From positions 2,790,001 to 2,854,000 of the forward strand of contig NZ_LT906479.1 in assembly GCF_900187015.1 (NCBI RefSeq): a stretch of DNA of 64,000 nt. Reading direction: 5' to 3'. The stretch's first letter is position 1. Each line of letters starts with the position of its first letter. The position numbers were made by a program, and so were the translations under genes. The notes below the pieces were generated by a model, which worked only from the letters and a program-made list of their open reading frames with translations, ran no database searches and was not told where the DNA came from. The stretch is from Serratia ficaria. GTDB lineage: Bacteria > Pseudomonadota > Gammaproteobacteria > Enterobacterales > Enterobacteriaceae. Shown piece after piece: positions 46,122 to 56,057 of the stretch.

Positions 46122-46513
46122 AATTAAACTCCTTTTTTAGGTTTATTATTCACTTAATGAATGAATCATTGCGCTCACAAATCAAATAAAGATATAACAC
46201 GCCATGCGCCAATTTTTTCACCGCCGCCAGCCAGATGCGTTAATAATCCTCTTGGCGCGGCATCGAATTAAAAAAATAACATTATTCGCTGCGTGCAAAT
46301 TAAAATGGCAGAACGAAAAGCTGTATACCAAGAGCGCCGCGGCATGCTGCTCCGCCGTGGGTTCATCACTTTGTTTTTACAATAAAACCCCACCGGCTTC
46401 ACATTTCTCATCCGACCTGCTTCTGTTCAGCCGCAAAACTCCTATTTTTAAGACGTTGTCCTTTTTTATAAGAACGTCGATTTTTACTTCTGCACACCGA
46501 GGAGCTGTTGATC
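46122..46513. other. 392-bp divergent gap before the CstA-family gene
   Basis: AT-rich next to the M20 start, with two overlapping palindromes at 46148-46170 (ATTCA-CTTAA-TGAAT and AATGA-ATGAA-TCATT). The rest is leader of the CstA-family gene and contains a hairpin (GACGTT at 46452, AACGTC at 46473) followed by ATTTTTA. No gene was recognised. Confidence 0.45.
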
Positions 46514-48580
46514 ATGAAAAACGTCAGGTCCGGAATTATCTGGCTGGTGGTGGCGTTGGTCGGGGCATTCGCTTTCGCCATGCTGGCGCTCAGCCGCGGG
46601 GAGCACGTCAACGCGGTTTGGCTGGTGGTGGCCGCCGTCGCCTGTTACAGCATTGCCTACCGTTTCTATAGCCTGTTTATCGCCAAAAAAGTGTTTGAGC
46701 TGGACGACCGTCGCCTGACGCCGGCCGAACGCCACAACGACGGGCTGGACTATGTGCCCACCAACAAATGGGTGCTGTTCGGCCACCATTTCGCCGCCAT
46801 CGCCGGCGCCGGGCCGCTGGTCGGGCCGATCCTGGCCGCGCAGATGGGCTTTCTGCCCGGCACCATCTGGATCCTGGTCGGCGTCATGCTGGCCGGCGCG
46901 GTGCAAGACTTCCTGATCCTGTTCATCTCCACCCGCCGCGACGGCCGCTCGCTGGGCGAAATGGCCAAGCAAGAGCTGGGCGCCTTTGCCGGCGTGATCA
47001 CCATGCTCGGGGCGCTGGGGGTGATGATCATCATCCTGTCGGCGCTGGCGCTGGTGGTGGTGAAAGCGCTGGCCGACAGCCCCTGGGGCCTGTTCACCAT
47101 CGCCGCCACCATCCCCATCGCGCTGTTTATGGGCGTGTACATGCGCTTTATCCGGCCGGGCAAGATCGCCGAGATTTCGATCATCGGCTTCGTGCTGATG
47201 CTGCTGGCGATCGTTTACGGCGGCAACGTGGCGCAGGATCCATACTGGGGACCGATCTTTACCCTGCACGGCACCACCCTGACCTGGGTGCTGGTGATCT
47301 ATGGCTTCGTCGCCTCGGTGCTGCCGGTGTGGCTGCTGCTGGCGCCGCGTGACTACCTGTCCACCTTTATGAAAATCGGCGTCATCATCGGTCTGGCGAT
47401 CGGCATCGTCTTCGCCATGCCGGAGATGAAAATGCCGGCGGTGTCGCGGTTTATCGACGGCAGCGGCCCGGTATTCGCCGGCGCGCTGTTCCCGTTCCTG
47501 TTCATCACCATCGCCTGCGGCTCGATCTCGGGCTTCCATGCGCTGGTCTCCAGCGGTACCACGCCGAAGCTGGTGGAGCGTGAAAGCCATATCCGCTTTA
47601 TCGGCTACGGCGCCATGCTGATGGAATCCTTCGTCGCCATCATGGCGCTGATCTGCGCCTCGGTGCTGGATCCGGGCGTTTACTTCGCCATGAACTCGCC
47701 GGCGGCGCTGATCGGCACCACGGTGGAAAACGCTTCGCAGGTGATTAACGGCTGGGGCTTTATCGTCACGCCGGAAACGCTGGCGCTGATCGCCAAAGAG
47801 GTGGGAGAGAACTCGATCCTGTCTCGCGCCGGCGGCGCGCCGACCTTCGCCGTCGGTATGGCGCACATCATCAGCGAGGTGTTCAACAGCCGGGCGATGA
47901 TGGCGTTCTGGTATCACTTCGCCATTCTGTTTGAAGCGCTGTTCATTCTGACCGCGGTCGACGCCGGCACCCGCGCCTGCCGCTTTATGGTGCAGGATCT
48001 GGTTGGCGTGGCGGTGCCGCGGCTGGCCAACAACCGCTCCTGGTTCGGCAACCTGGCGGGCACCACGGTGGCGGTGGCCGGCTGGGGATTCTTCGTCTAT
48101 CAGGGGGTGGTCGATCCGTTGGGCGGCATCAACACCCTGTGGCCGCTGTTCGGCATCGGCAACCAGATGCTGGCCTCGATGGCGCTGATCCTCGGCACCG
48201 TGGTGCTGTTCAAAATGAAAAAACAGCGTTACGCCTGGGTGACCATAGTGCCGACCGTTTGGCTGTTCATCACCTCGATGACCGCCGGCTGGCAAAAAAT
48301 CTTCCATGAAAAGCCGAGCATCGGCTTCCTGGCGCAGGCGAAGAAATTCTCCGCCGGCATTGAGCAAGGCACGCTGATCGCCCCGGCCAAAACGCTGAAA
48401 GATATGGAAACCATCGTGTTCAGCAACCAGATCAACGCCGCGCTGTGCGGGTTCTTTATGCTGGTGGCGGTCACCATGCTGATTTCCGCCTTCTTCGTGA
48501 TCCGCCGCGCGCTCAACTCGGCTCAGCCGACGGCGCATGAGGTCGATATCGCCCTGCGCGAGGAGGCGGGCCGCACTTGA
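46514..48580 (+). CDS. CstA/BtsT-family peptide or pyruvate transporter
   Basis: A 688-residue membrane protein with about 16-18 helices. Family blocks are GHHFAAIAGAGPLVGPILAAQMG, STRRDGRSLGEMAK, ACGSISGFHALVSSGTTPK and YQGVVDPLGGINTLWPLFGIGNQML. E. coli has two relatives, CstA (peptide and pyruvate uptake in starvation) and BtsT (pyruvate/H+ symport). This one resembles both and is not assigned to either. The ATG at 46514 follows GAGGAGC, and an upstream TTG is rejected. No small YjiX/YbdD partner gene follows, which is unusual for the family. Confidence 0.9.
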   Translation: MKNVRSGIIWLVVALVGAFAFAMLALSRGEHVNAVWLVVAAVACYSIAYRFYSLFIAKKVFELDDRRLTPAERHNDGLDYVPTNKWVLFGHHFAAIAGAGPLVGPILAAQMGFLPGTIWILVGVMLAGAVQDFLILFISTRRDGRSLGEMAKQELGAFAGVITMLGALGVMIIILSALALVVVKALADSPWGLFTIAATIPIALFMGVYMRFIRPGKIAEISIIGFVLMLLAIVYGGNVAQDPYWGPIFTLHGTTLTWVLVIYGFVASVLPVWLLLAPRDYLSTFMKIGVIIGLAIGIVFAMPEMKMPAVSRFIDGSGPVFAGALFPFLFITIACGSISGFHALVSSGTTPKLVERESHIRFIGYGAMLMESFVAIMALICASVLDPGVYFAMNSPAALIGTTVENASQVINGWGFIVTPETLALIAKEVGENSILSRAGGAPTFAVGMAHIISEVFNSRAMMAFWYHFAILFEALFILTAVDAGTRACRFMVQDLVGVAVPRLANNRSWFGNLAGTTVAVAGWGFFVYQGVVDPLGGINTLWPLFGIGNQMLASMALILGTVVLFKMKKQRYAWVTIVPTVWLFITSMTAGWQKIFHEKPSIGFLAQAKKFSAGIEQGTLIAPAKTLKDMETIVFSNQINAALCGFFMLVAVTMLISAFFVIRRALNSAQPTAHEVDIALREEAGRT

Positions 48581-48600
48581 GGCTAACGGCCAAAAACGTC

Positions 48601-48623
48601 AAGGGCGCCGCGGCGCCCTTTTT
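48601..48623 (+). terminator. terminator of the CstA-family gene
   Basis: AAGGGCGCC/GGCGCCCTT perfect stem, followed by TTTTTC. It probably also serves kdgT in the other direction. Confidence 0.75.
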
Positions 48624-48631
48624 CATGGTTT

Positions 48632-49615
48632 TTACTTCACCACCGCCATCTGTTCGCGCAGCGCCGCCCTGGCCTTGGCGCGTTTCGACCACATTGCGGT
48701 GACGATCGGCACCAGGATCGAGGTGACGATCACCGAGGTGGCCACCAGCGCGGTGGCGGCCGGCGCCACCGGTTTGAACTGCGGCACCATCTCGGCGATC
48801 AATACCGGGGTCGCGACCGCGGCGCCGGCGGAGCTGGAGGCGGCCACCCCGGCCGTGCCGTCACCGCCGCCGATCAGCCGGTCGGCGATGATCAGCGGAA
48901 CGCCGGTGATGACGATCACCGCCACGCCCAGCAGTACGCCCAGCAGCCCGGTCTGCGCGATCACCGTCAGATCGATGGTGTTGCCCAGCGCGAAGGCGAA
49001 GAACGGGATCAGCGTCTGCACCGCTTTGCCGAAGAACTCGCGCAGCTCCGGATCCAGGTTGCCCAGAGCGAAACCGACCAGGAACGGCAGCACCGCGCCG
49101 ACAAACACGTGCGGCTCGAACGAGGCGATGCCGGCGGTGCCGAGAATGATCATGGTCATCAGCGGGCCGGACTCCAGCGACATCAGCACAAAGGCGCCCG
49201 CCTCCTCCTTACTGCCGTACTGCTGCATGATTGAGGCGTACAGGCCGCCATTGGTCATGTCCATCGCCGCCACCAGCGCCAGCGTCGACAGTCCGGCGAA
49301 GAAACCGACCTCGACGCCGTTTTCCGGCATCACCCGCGACGCCACCGCCGCCACCAGCCAGGCGACGGCGATTTTAGTCACCACCAGCGTGCCGGACTTG
49401 CGCAACACCGTGCCGGTCGCGCTCAGCTTGATCGACGCGCCCATACAGAAGAACCACACCGCCAGGATCGGCACCGTGCCGCCGATCAAACCGTTGGTGA
49501 AAGAGCCGAAATACTTGCCGGCCCCCGGCGCAAAGGTGTGGCACACCGCGCCAATGAACAGCGGCACCAGCATCATGCCGCCAGGGATCTTGTCTATCGC
49601 ACGTTTAATCTGCAT
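48632..49615 (-). CDS. kdgT: 2-keto-3-deoxygluconate permease KdgT
   Basis: An inner-membrane H+ symporter for 2-keto-3-deoxygluconate, a pectin and glucuronate breakdown product. The 327-residue protein has the same length as in E. coli and is nearly identical over long stretches ([56 protein letters not shown]). The start ATG at 49615 is kept, and the GTG codon before it is rejected. No kdgK or kdgA lies nearby. A KdgR-like palindrome lies about 140 bp upstream. Confidence 0.96.
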   Translation of the reverse strand: MQIKRAIDKIPGGMMLVPLFIGAVCHTFAPGAGKYFGSFTNGLIGGTVPILAVWFFCMGASIKLSATGTVLRKSGTLVVTKIAVAWLVAAVASRVMPENGVEVGFFAGLSTLALVAAMDMTNGGLYASIMQQYGSKEEAGAFVLMSLESGPLMTMIILGTAGIASFEPHVFVGAVLPFLVGFALGNLDPELREFFGKAVQTLIPFFAFALGNTIDLTVIAQTGLLGVLLGVAVIVITGVPLIIADRLIGGGDGTAGVAASSSAGAAVATPVLIAEMVPQFKPVAPAATALVATSVIVTSILVPIVTAMWSKRAKARAALREQMAVVK

Positions 49616-49751
49616 CACTCATTCCACCCTGATAATGAATTGGTTAACGCAACGCATCGCCGACAGCCGCCGTCCCGGGCGTGCAAACATCGTGATGATT
49701 TGGTCACTTAAGCTAACTGTTCATCATGTGAATAAAAGTGATCGAACACGT

Positions 49752-49776
49752 AAAATTAAAACAATGTTTTAATTTT
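49752..49776. promoter_or_regulatory. 25-bp perfect palindrome, candidate KdgR operator
   Basis: AAAATTAAAAC (49752-49762), AAT, GTTTTAATTTT (49766-49776). It fits the enterobacterial KdgR pattern of A-rich half and T-rich half around AT. It lies between kdgT and fsaA, upstream of kdgT. Confidence 0.65.
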
Positions 49777-49812
49777 AAAGATTCATTGTTTTGAAAGTGT
49801 TTATCGGCGCAC

Positions 49813-49835
49813 AAAAAAGGCGGCACATGGCCGCC
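49813..49835 (-). terminator. terminator of fsaA
   Basis: On the minus strand GGCGGC/GCCGCC is followed by TTTTTT (complement of 49813-49818). Confidence 0.8.
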
Positions 49836-49853
49836 CTATGGGGTTCGCAGCGA

Positions 49854-50519
49854 TCAGCTCAGCAGCTGAGTGCCAAAAGCGCCCTGCCAGTCCTGCTCAA
49901 ATTTCTCCACCGCGGCCTGCACCGCCGGCGCCGCCAGGAACTGTTCCGCCACCTCCACCGGCAGCGTGATGGCCTGACAGCCCGCCAGCAGACACTCCAG
50001 CGCCTGACGCGGGGTTTTGAAGCTGGCCGCCAGCACCCGGGCGTTGGGCGCATGCAGGCTCAACAGCTGCTGCAGCTCGTGCACCATTTCGATACCGTCG
50101 CCGCCCTGCGCGTCGAGACGATTGACGTAAGGCGCCACGTACTCCGCCCCCGCCAGCGCCGCCAGCAGCCCCTGACCGGCGCCGTAGACCGCGGTGCCCA
50201 GCGTGGGGATCGACATCGCCTTGAGCTTCTTGATCGCCGCCAATCCTTCGGCGGTCGCCGGGATTTTGACCACCAGCCCCGGCACGCGCTGGCTCAGCAG
50301 CGCGGCCTCGGCCACCATGCGTTCCGCGTCGCTGGCCATTACCTGGGCGAACAGCTTGCCGGTGCCGCCCAGGGCGTCGCGCAGCGCGGGCAGCACTTCC
50401 CAAATCGGCTTGCCCTCTTTCGCCACAATGCTCGGGTTGGTGGTTACGCCATGCAGCGGCAAAATGCGCGCCAGGCGTTTTACCGCGCTCACGTCGGCGG
50501 TATCGAGATAAAGCTCCAT
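49854..50519 (-). CDS. fsaA: fructose-6-phosphate aldolase
   Basis: A class I aldolase of the transaldolase family that splits fructose 6-phosphate to dihydroxyacetone and glyceraldehyde 3-phosphate. The 221-residue protein matches E. coli FsaA (220). It has the active-site Lys in [34 protein letters not shown] and a C-terminal [10 protein letters not shown]. The ATG at 50519 follows GGAGTCC. It is divergent from pflE-pflF. In E. coli the same genes cluster as fsaA with ybiW-ybiY, elsewhere on the chromosome. Confidence 0.95.
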   Translation of the reverse strand: MELYLDTADVSAVKRLARILPLHGVTTNPSIVAKEGKPIWEVLPALRDALGGTGKLFAQVMASDAERMVAEAALLSQRVPGLVVKIPATAEGLAAIKKLKAMSIPTLGTAVYGAGQGLLAALAGAEYVAPYVNRLDAQGGDGIEMVHELQQLLSLHAPNARVLAASFKTPRQALECLLAGCQAITLPVEVAEQFLAAPAVQAAVEKFEQDWQGAFGTQLLS

Positions 50520-50592
50520 CACGGACTCCTGTGTCAGGTTATGTGGGCGGATTCAAACTCTGGTCATCATAGGGTAAAAACCCCGTCAACCT

Positions 50593-50606
50593 TTGACCAA
50601 AATCAA
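50593..50606 (+). promoter_or_regulatory. candidate FNR site in the fsaA/pflE gap
   Basis: TTGACCAAAATCAA matches TTGAT-N4-ATCAA with a single change. It is centred about 70 bp before pflE and 80 bp before fsaA. Anaerobic control is expected for a glycyl-radical enzyme, which oxygen destroys. Confidence 0.6.
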
Positions 50607-50668
50607 TTCAACTTTCATTCGAAATGCCTTTAATGGCGAAAGATTCAGCAACGCGATACGGGTGAACG

Positions 50669-51568
50669 ATGATTTTCAATCTGCAACGCTATTCAACCCA
50701 TGATGGGCCGGGCATTCGCAGCGTGGTGTTTCTGAAGGGCTGCCCGCTCGCCTGTCGCTGGTGCCAAAACCCGGAAAGCCGTTCGCGCCGAGCGGAGCTG
50801 CTGTACGATCCGCGGCTGTGCCTCAGCGGCTGCGCGCTGTGCGCCGAACGCTGTCCGCAAGGCATTCGGCGAACGAACGGCCAACCGCAGCTGCGGCGCG
50901 AACGCCTCAGCGCAGCAGACTACGCCGCCCTGGCGGACTGCTGCCCCAGCGGCGCGCTGAGCCTGTGCGGCAGCGCAGTCAACCTCGACGATATCATGGC
51001 CGAGGTGCTGCGGGATAAGCCTTTCTACCTGCGCAGCGGCGGTGGCCTGACGCTGTCCGGCGGCGAGCCCTTCCTGCAGCCGGACGTGGCGGCCGCGCTG
51101 CTGCGCCGCAGCCGCGAAGCCGGCATTCATACCGCCGTGGGATCCTGCCTGCATATCCCCTGGTCTTATATCGCGCCGGCGCTGCCCTGGCTTGACCTGC
51201 TGCTGGCCGACCTGAAACATACCGACCCGGCGCGTTTTCGCCAGTGGACCGGCGGCTCGGCGCGGCGGGTCATGGACAACTTTCGCCGGCTGGCGGCCGA
51301 GAGCGTGCGGATGACGGTGCGCGTGCCCTTGATCCCTGACTTCAACGCCGACCCTCAATCGATCCGCTCGATTGTCGACTTCGCCGCCGACCAGATCGGC
51401 GTGAAAGAAATCCACTTTTTGCCTTATCACACCTTGGGCATCCACAAATATCAGCTGCTCGGCGAACCCTACCGCGCCGCGCGCGCCCCGCTGGACGCGC
51501 CCGAACTGCTGGCCTATGCCGAGCACTACGCCGGCGCCAAGGGCCTGACCGCCATTTTACGAGGATAA
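50669..51568 (+). CDS. pflE: glycyl-radical enzyme activase (PflE/YbiY)
   Basis: A radical SAM enzyme that installs the glycyl radical on its partner PflF. The 299-residue protein has CxxxCxxC at Cys25, Cys29 and Cys32 ([10 protein letters not shown]). A ferredoxin-like insert with two further Cys groups ([15 protein letters not shown] and DCCPSGAL) is typical of activases other than PflA. The S-adenosylmethionine motif GGEPFLQP is present. Four bases separate its stop from pflF, so they form one operon. It is oxygen-sensitive. Confidence 0.94.
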   Translation: MIFNLQRYSTHDGPGIRSVVFLKGCPLACRWCQNPESRSRRAELLYDPRLCLSGCALCAERCPQGIRRTNGQPQLRRERLSAADYAALADCCPSGALSLCGSAVNLDDIMAEVLRDKPFYLRSGGGLTLSGGEPFLQPDVAAALLRRSREAGIHTAVGSCLHIPWSYIAPALPWLDLLLADLKHTDPARFRQWTGGSARRVMDNFRRLAAESVRMTVRVPLIPDFNADPQSIRSIVDFAADQIGVKEIHFLPYHTLGIHKYQLLGEPYRAARAPLDAPELLAYAEHYAGAKGLTAILRG

Positions 51569-51572
51569 CGCC

Positions 51573-54005
51573 ATGACCACGTTGGATTTGACTACCCTGA
51601 CCGAACGCATTCGCGCGCATAAAAACGCGCTGATCCACATCGTCAAACCGCCGGTATGCACCGAACGGGCACAGCACTATACCGAGGTTTACCAGCGGCA
51701 TCAGGACAAGCCGCTGCCGGTGCGCCGGGCGCTGGCGCTGGCCAATCACCTGGCGAAACGCCAGATTTGGATCGCCAACGATGAGCTGATCGTCGGCAAT
51801 CAGGCCAGCGAACTGCGCGCCGCGCCGATCTTCCCGGAATATACCGTCAGCTGGATTGAGGACGAGATCGACCGCCTGGCCGATCGTCCCGGCGCCGGCT
51901 TCAGGGTCAGCGAGGAAAACAAGGCGGTGTTGCGGCGGATTTGCCCCTGGTGGCGCGGCCAGACGGTGCAGGACCGCTGCTATGGCATGTTCAGCGACGA
52001 GCAACAGGCGCTGCTGGCCAGCGGCATCATTAAAGCGGAAGGCAACATGACTTCCGGCGACGCCCACCTGGCGGTCAACTTCCCGCGGCTGCTGGAGCAA
52101 GGTCTCGACGGCCTGCGCGACCAGGTGAAGGAACGGTGCGGCCGCCTGCGCCTGACCGACTGGCAGGACCTGCACCAAGAGCAGTTTCTTCAGGCCATCG
52201 ACATCGTGCTGGCGGCGCTGAGCGAACATATTCTGCGCTTTGCGCACTTGGCGCGCGAGATGGCGCAGCACGAAGCCCGCGGCTGGCGGCGTGCCGAGCT
52301 GCTGACCATCGCGGAAAGCTGCGAGTTGATTGCGCACCGGCCGCCGCACAGCTTCCGGCAGGCGCTGCAGCTGTGCTATTTCATCCAGCTGATGCTGCAG
52401 ATCGAGTCCAACGGCCATTCGGTGTCGTTCGGCCGCCTCGACCAATATCTGTATCCCTGGTATCGCCGCGACGTGGAGCTGGAGCAAACCCTGCCGCGCG
52501 AAGACGCCATCGAGCTGCTGCACGGCTGCTGGCTGAAGCTGCTCGAGGTCAACAAAATCCGTTCCGGTTCGCACTCCAAGGCCTCGGCCGGCAGCCCGCT
52601 GTACCAGAACGTCACCATCGGCGGGCAGCGGCTGGTGAACGGCCGCCCCGTCGATGCGGTCAATCCCCTGTCTTACGCCATTCTCGAGTCCTGCGGGCGC
52701 CTGCGTTCCACTCAGCCTAACCTCAGCGTGCGCTATCACGCCGGCATGAGCGGCGACTTCCTCGACGCCTGCGTGCAGGTGATCCGCTGCGGCTTCGGCA
52801 TGCCGGCGTTCAACAACGACGAAATCGTCATCCCCGAATTTATCAAGCTGGGCGTCGAAGCGCAGGACGCCTACGACTATGCCGCCATCGGCTGCATCGA
52901 GACCGCGGTCGGCGGCAAATGGGGCTACCGCTGCACCGGCATGAGCTTCATCAACTTCGCCCGGGTGCTGCTGGCGGCGCTGGAACAGGGGCGCGACGCC
53001 ACCTCCGGCAAAATTTTCCTGCCGCAGGAGCAGGCGTTGTCCAGAGGCAATTTCAGCGACTTCGGGCAGGTGATGGACGCCTGGGACCGACAGATCCGTT
53101 ACTACACCCGCAAATCAGTCGAGATTGAGTGCGTGGTTGACAGCGTGCTGGAGGAGAACGCGCCGGATATCCTCTGCTCGGCGCTGGTGGACGACTGCAT
53201 AGAACGCGGCAAAAGCATCAAGCAAGGCGGCGCCAAATACGACTGGGTATCGGGCCTGCAGGTCGGCATCGCCAACCTGGGCAACGGCCTGGCGGCGGTG
53301 CGCAGGCTGGTGTTCGAGCAGGGCGTCATCGGCCAGCAACAGCTGGCGGCGGCGCTGGCGAACGATTTTGACGGGCTGGACGGCGAGCGGCTGCGGCTGC
53401 GCTTGCTCAACGCCGCGCCCAAATACGGCAACGACGTGGACGAGGTCGACCAACTGCTGGTGCGCGCCTACCGGACTTACATCGAAGAACTGAAGCAGTA
53501 CCGCAACACCCGCTTCGGCCGGGGGCCGATCGGCGGCGGCTACTATGCCGGCACCTCCTCCATCTCGGCCAACGTGCCGTTCGGCGCGGCCACCCTGGCC
53601 ACCCCGGACGGCCGCAAGGCGCACGCCCCGCTGGCGGAGGGCGCCAGCCCGGCCTCCGGCACCGACCATCTCGGCCCGACGGCGGTCTTCAACTCGCTGG
53701 CCAAGCTGCCGACCGCCGCGATCCTCGGCGGCGTGCTGCTCAATCAGAAGCTGAACCCCGCCACGCTGGACAACCCGCGCGATCGCGAGAAGCTGATGCT
53801 GATGTTGCGCACCTTCTTCGAGTCCTATCGCGGGTGGCACGTGCAGTACAATATCGTGTCGCGGGAAACGCTGCTGGCGGCCAGGCAACATCCTGACCAG
53901 TATCGTGATTTAGTGGTTCGGGTCGCTGGATATTCCGCGTTCTTTACCGCATTATCCCCTGACGCACAGGATGATATTATTGCGCGAACAGAACATACTA
54001 TTTAA
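51573..54005 (+). CDS. pflF: glycyl-radical enzyme PflF/YbiW (formate C-acetyltransferase-like)
   Basis: An 810-residue glycyl-radical enzyme of exactly the E. coli YbiW length. The active-site Cys is in AIGCIETAVGGKWGYRC and the radical Gly is near 786 in VVRVAGYSAFF. The upstream PFL-like domain begins MTTLDLTTLTERIRAHKNALIHIVKPP. Only one Cys is found at the thiyl site, unlike the CC pair of true pyruvate formate-lyase, so the substrate is probably not pyruvate and remains unknown. It is translated with pflE. Neighbouring fsaA may process a sugar product in the same pathway. Confidence 0.94.
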   Translation: MTTLDLTTLTERIRAHKNALIHIVKPPVCTERAQHYTEVYQRHQDKPLPVRRALALANHLAKRQIWIANDELIVGNQASELRAAPIFPEYTVSWIEDEIDRLADRPGAGFRVSEENKAVLRRICPWWRGQTVQDRCYGMFSDEQQALLASGIIKAEGNMTSGDAHLAVNFPRLLEQGLDGLRDQVKERCGRLRLTDWQDLHQEQFLQAIDIVLAALSEHILRFAHLAREMAQHEARGWRRAELLTIAESCELIAHRPPHSFRQALQLCYFIQLMLQIESNGHSVSFGRLDQYLYPWYRRDVELEQTLPREDAIELLHGCWLKLLEVNKIRSGSHSKASAGSPLYQNVTIGGQRLVNGRPVDAVNPLSYAILESCGRLRSTQPNLSVRYHAGMSGDFLDACVQVIRCGFGMPAFNNDEIVIPEFIKLGVEAQDAYDYAAIGCIETAVGGKWGYRCTGMSFINFARVLLAALEQGRDATSGKIFLPQEQALSRGNFSDFGQVMDAWDRQIRYYTRKSVEIECVVDSVLEENAPDILCSALVDDCIERGKSIKQGGAKYDWVSGLQVGIANLGNGLAAVRRLVFEQGVIGQQQLAAALANDFDGLDGERLRLRLLNAAPKYGNDVDEVDQLLVRAYRTYIEELKQYRNTRFGRGPIGGGYYAGTSSISANVPFGAATLATPDGRKAHAPLAEGASPASGTDHLGPTAVFNSLAKLPTAAILGGVLLNQKLNPATLDNPRDREKLMLMLRTFFESYRGWHVQYNIVSRETLLAARQHPDQYRDLVVRVAGYSAFFTALSPDAQDDIIARTEHTI

Positions 54006-54054
54006 ACAATGAATATTAGCGGCCGCGCATTGGCGGCCGCATCATCAGGCCGAT

Positions 54055-54801
54055 ATGAATTCAAGACAACAGACCATTTTGCAGCTGGTTAACGATCGCC
54101 GGCGGATCAGCGTCAACGAACTGGCGCGCGCCTCCGGCGTTTCCGAGGTGACCATTCGTCAGGATCTCAACCTGCTCGAGAAACGCAGCTATTTGAAGCG
54201 GGTGCACGGTTCCGCCGTGGCGCTGGAAAGCGACGACGTCGACGCCCGCATGATGTCCAACTTCACCCTCAAGCAGCATCTGGCGCAGTACGCCGCTTCG
54301 CAGGTCAACGACGGCGAAACCGTGTTTATCGAAAGCGGCAGCGCCAACGCCCTGCTGGCCCGTTATATCGCCGAACGCAAACGCATCACGCTGATCACCG
54401 TCAGCCATTACATCGCCAACCTGCTGAAGGAAACCGACTGCGAGGTGATAGTGCTGGGCGGCATGTATCAGAAAAAAAGCGAGACCGTGGTCGGCCCGTT
54501 AACGCGGCTGTGCATTCAGCAGGTGCATTTCAACAAGGCGTTTATCGGCATTGACGGCTACCACGCCGAAACCGGCTTTACCGGCCGCGATATGATGCGC
54601 GCCGACGTGGTCGGCGCGGTGCTGGCGAAGGGCGTGGAAAATATCGTATTGACCGACTCCAGCAAGTTTGGCCAGATCCAGGCCAACCCGCTGGCGCAGC
54701 CGGGGCAGATCAGCCGGGTGATCACCGATTCCCGCCTGCCGCTGGAGTATCAGCACCAGCTGAAACGCCAGGGCGTGCAGCTGGATATGGTGAAAGAGTA
54801 G
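54055..54801 (+). CDS. yciT: DeoR-family regulator YciT
   Basis: A 248-residue DeoR regulator with N-terminal winged HTH ([49 protein letters not shown]) and a sugar-isomerase-like effector domain ([46 protein letters not shown]). It matches E. coli YciT (249), which neighbours osmB there too. The location behind pflEF suggests it may control the sugar genes here. Its stop is 3 bp from that of the convergent araD. Confidence 0.93.
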   Translation: MNSRQQTILQLVNDRRRISVNELARASGVSEVTIRQDLNLLEKRSYLKRVHGSAVALESDDVDARMMSNFTLKQHLAQYAASQVNDGETVFIESGSANALLARYIAERKRITLITVSHYIANLLKETDCEVIVLGGMYQKKSETVVGPLTRLCIQQVHFNKAFIGIDGYHAETGFTGRDMMRADVVGAVLAKGVENIVLTDSSKFGQIQANPLAQPGQISRVITDSRLPLEYQHQLKRQGVQLDMVKE

Positions 54802-54804
54802 CCG

Positions 54805-55500
54805 TTACTGGCCGTAATAGGCGTGTTCGCCGTGCTTGCGCAGGTAATGCTTGTCCAGCAGCGTTTGCTGCATGTTCGCCAGCGCAGGCGCCAGTTGCCG
54901 GGAAAATATCCCCATATAGGCAACTTCTTCCAGCACCACCGCATTGTGCACCGCGTGGTCCGCATCCGGCCCCCAGGCGAAAGGCCCGTGGGAATGCACC
55001 AGCACCGCCGGCACGCTGGCCGGATCCAGGCCGCGTTGCGCAAAGGTTTCGACGATCACCCGCCCGGTTTGCCATTCATAGCGTCCGTTGATTTCGTCAT
55101 CGCTCATCGGCCGCGTGCAGGGAATGTCGCCGTAGAAATAGTCGGCGTGGGTGGTGCCCCAGGCGGGAATGTCCAGCCCGGCCTGCGCCCAGATGGTGGC
55201 GTGGCGCGAATGGGTATGCACGATGCCGCCCGCACCGCTGAACGCCAGGTAGAGCGCGCGGTGGGTATCGCTGTCCGACGAGGGTTTCTTCTCGCCCTCC
55301 ACCACCTTGCCGCTCTCCAGCTCCACCACCACCATATCGTTGCGGGTCATCGCCTCATAGGCCACGCCCGACGGCTTGATGACCATCAGCCCCTGCCGAC
55401 GATCGACGGCGCTGACGTTGCCCCAGGTGAAGGTCACCAGATGGTGGCGCGGCAGCGCCAGATTGGCTTCCAGCACCTGTTGTTTAAGATCGTTGAGCAT
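54805..55500 (-). CDS. araD: L-ribulose-5-phosphate 4-epimerase
   Basis: A zinc class II aldolase-fold epimerase that converts L-ribulose 5-phosphate to D-xylulose 5-phosphate. The 231-residue protein has the same length as E. coli AraD. Zinc ligands are in [16 protein letters not shown] and [12 protein letters not shown], the phosphate site is WGNVSAVDR, and [14 protein letters not shown] is present. SgbE and UlaF are close relatives, but long identities favour the AraD branch. No araBAC or ula genes are near, so this is an orphan. Confidence 0.92.
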   Translation of the reverse strand: MLNDLKQQVLEANLALPRHHLVTFTWGNVSAVDRRQGLMVIKPSGVAYEAMTRNDMVVVELESGKVVEGEKKPSSDSDTHRALYLAFSGAGGIVHTHSRHATIWAQAGLDIPAWGTTHADYFYGDIPCTRPMSDDEINGRYEWQTGRVIVETFAQRGLDPASVPAVLVHSHGPFAWGPDADHAVHNAVVLEEVAYMGIFSRQLAPALANMQQTLLDKHYLRKHGEHAYYGQ

Positions 55501-55838
55501 TTGCCTGGTCCCGTTGAAAAACTGTCCGGGAACAATTGTCGACAGGCCGACGGCTGGGCGGTATGGGTTAAATCGCTGAAGACCGCGTTACCTTCTGCTG
55601 ACTGCGACAGTTTGGCCGGCCGGCGGATTTTAAGACAATTTACCTGTTTATCCGCGCATAGCGGCTTATACTGAATTTGGGCATATTTTTGGCCGTAACT
55701 TTTTAATTATTCGGCCTTTAACAAAAAATGCCATTTTTTATATCAATACTGTATGGGAGCCAACAGCAGGCCCGTTTTATGGTTAACGCCTATACTTATA
55801 GGGCACTTCCATATAGCCACTGCTAAGGAGAAGTCATT
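55501..55838. other. 338-bp divergent gap araD/osmB
   Basis: It contains both promoters. Near osmB a good -10 (TATACT) is visible, with no strong -35, as expected for sigma-S dependent osmB. A T/A-rich block lies at 55680-55750. No gene was seen. Confidence 0.45.
55790..55796 (+). promoter_or_regulatory. osmB: osmB -10 element, sigma-S type
   Basis: CTATACT with C at the -13 position favours RpoS. It is 43 bp before the start codon. Confidence 0.55.
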
Positions 55839-56057
55839 ATGATGATTATCAATAAACGTTTCGCCACCGCCGCTCTGGCATTGACCCTGGCGTTTTCACT
55901 CAGCGCATGTTCCAACATGTCCAAGCGTGACCGTAACACCGCGATCGGTGCCGGCGCCGGGGCAGTCGGCGGCGCAGTGCTGACCGACGGCAGCGCATTG
56001 GGCACCCTGGGTGGGGCCGCCGTTGGGGGTATCATTGGTCATCAGGTGGGTAAATAA
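55839..56057 (+). CDS. osmB: osmotically inducible lipoprotein OsmB
   Basis: A 72-residue outer-membrane lipoprotein with a lipobox at LSAC (Cys24). A glycine-zipper repeat runs GAGAGAVGGAVLTDGSALGTLGGAAVGGIIGHQVGK. It is almost identical to E. coli OsmB (72). AAGGAG lies eight bases before the ATG. E. coli osmB is induced by osmotic stress, stationary phase and Rcs. Confidence 0.97.
   Translation: MMIINKRFATAALALTLAFSLSACSNMSKRDRNTAIGAGAGAVGGAVLTDGSALGTLGGAAVGGIIGHQVGK

Noticed and set aside
46484..48538. 684-codon minus-strand frame opposite the CstA-family gene
   Set aside because: His/Gln/Arg-rich shadow of a membrane protein gene; no start signal.
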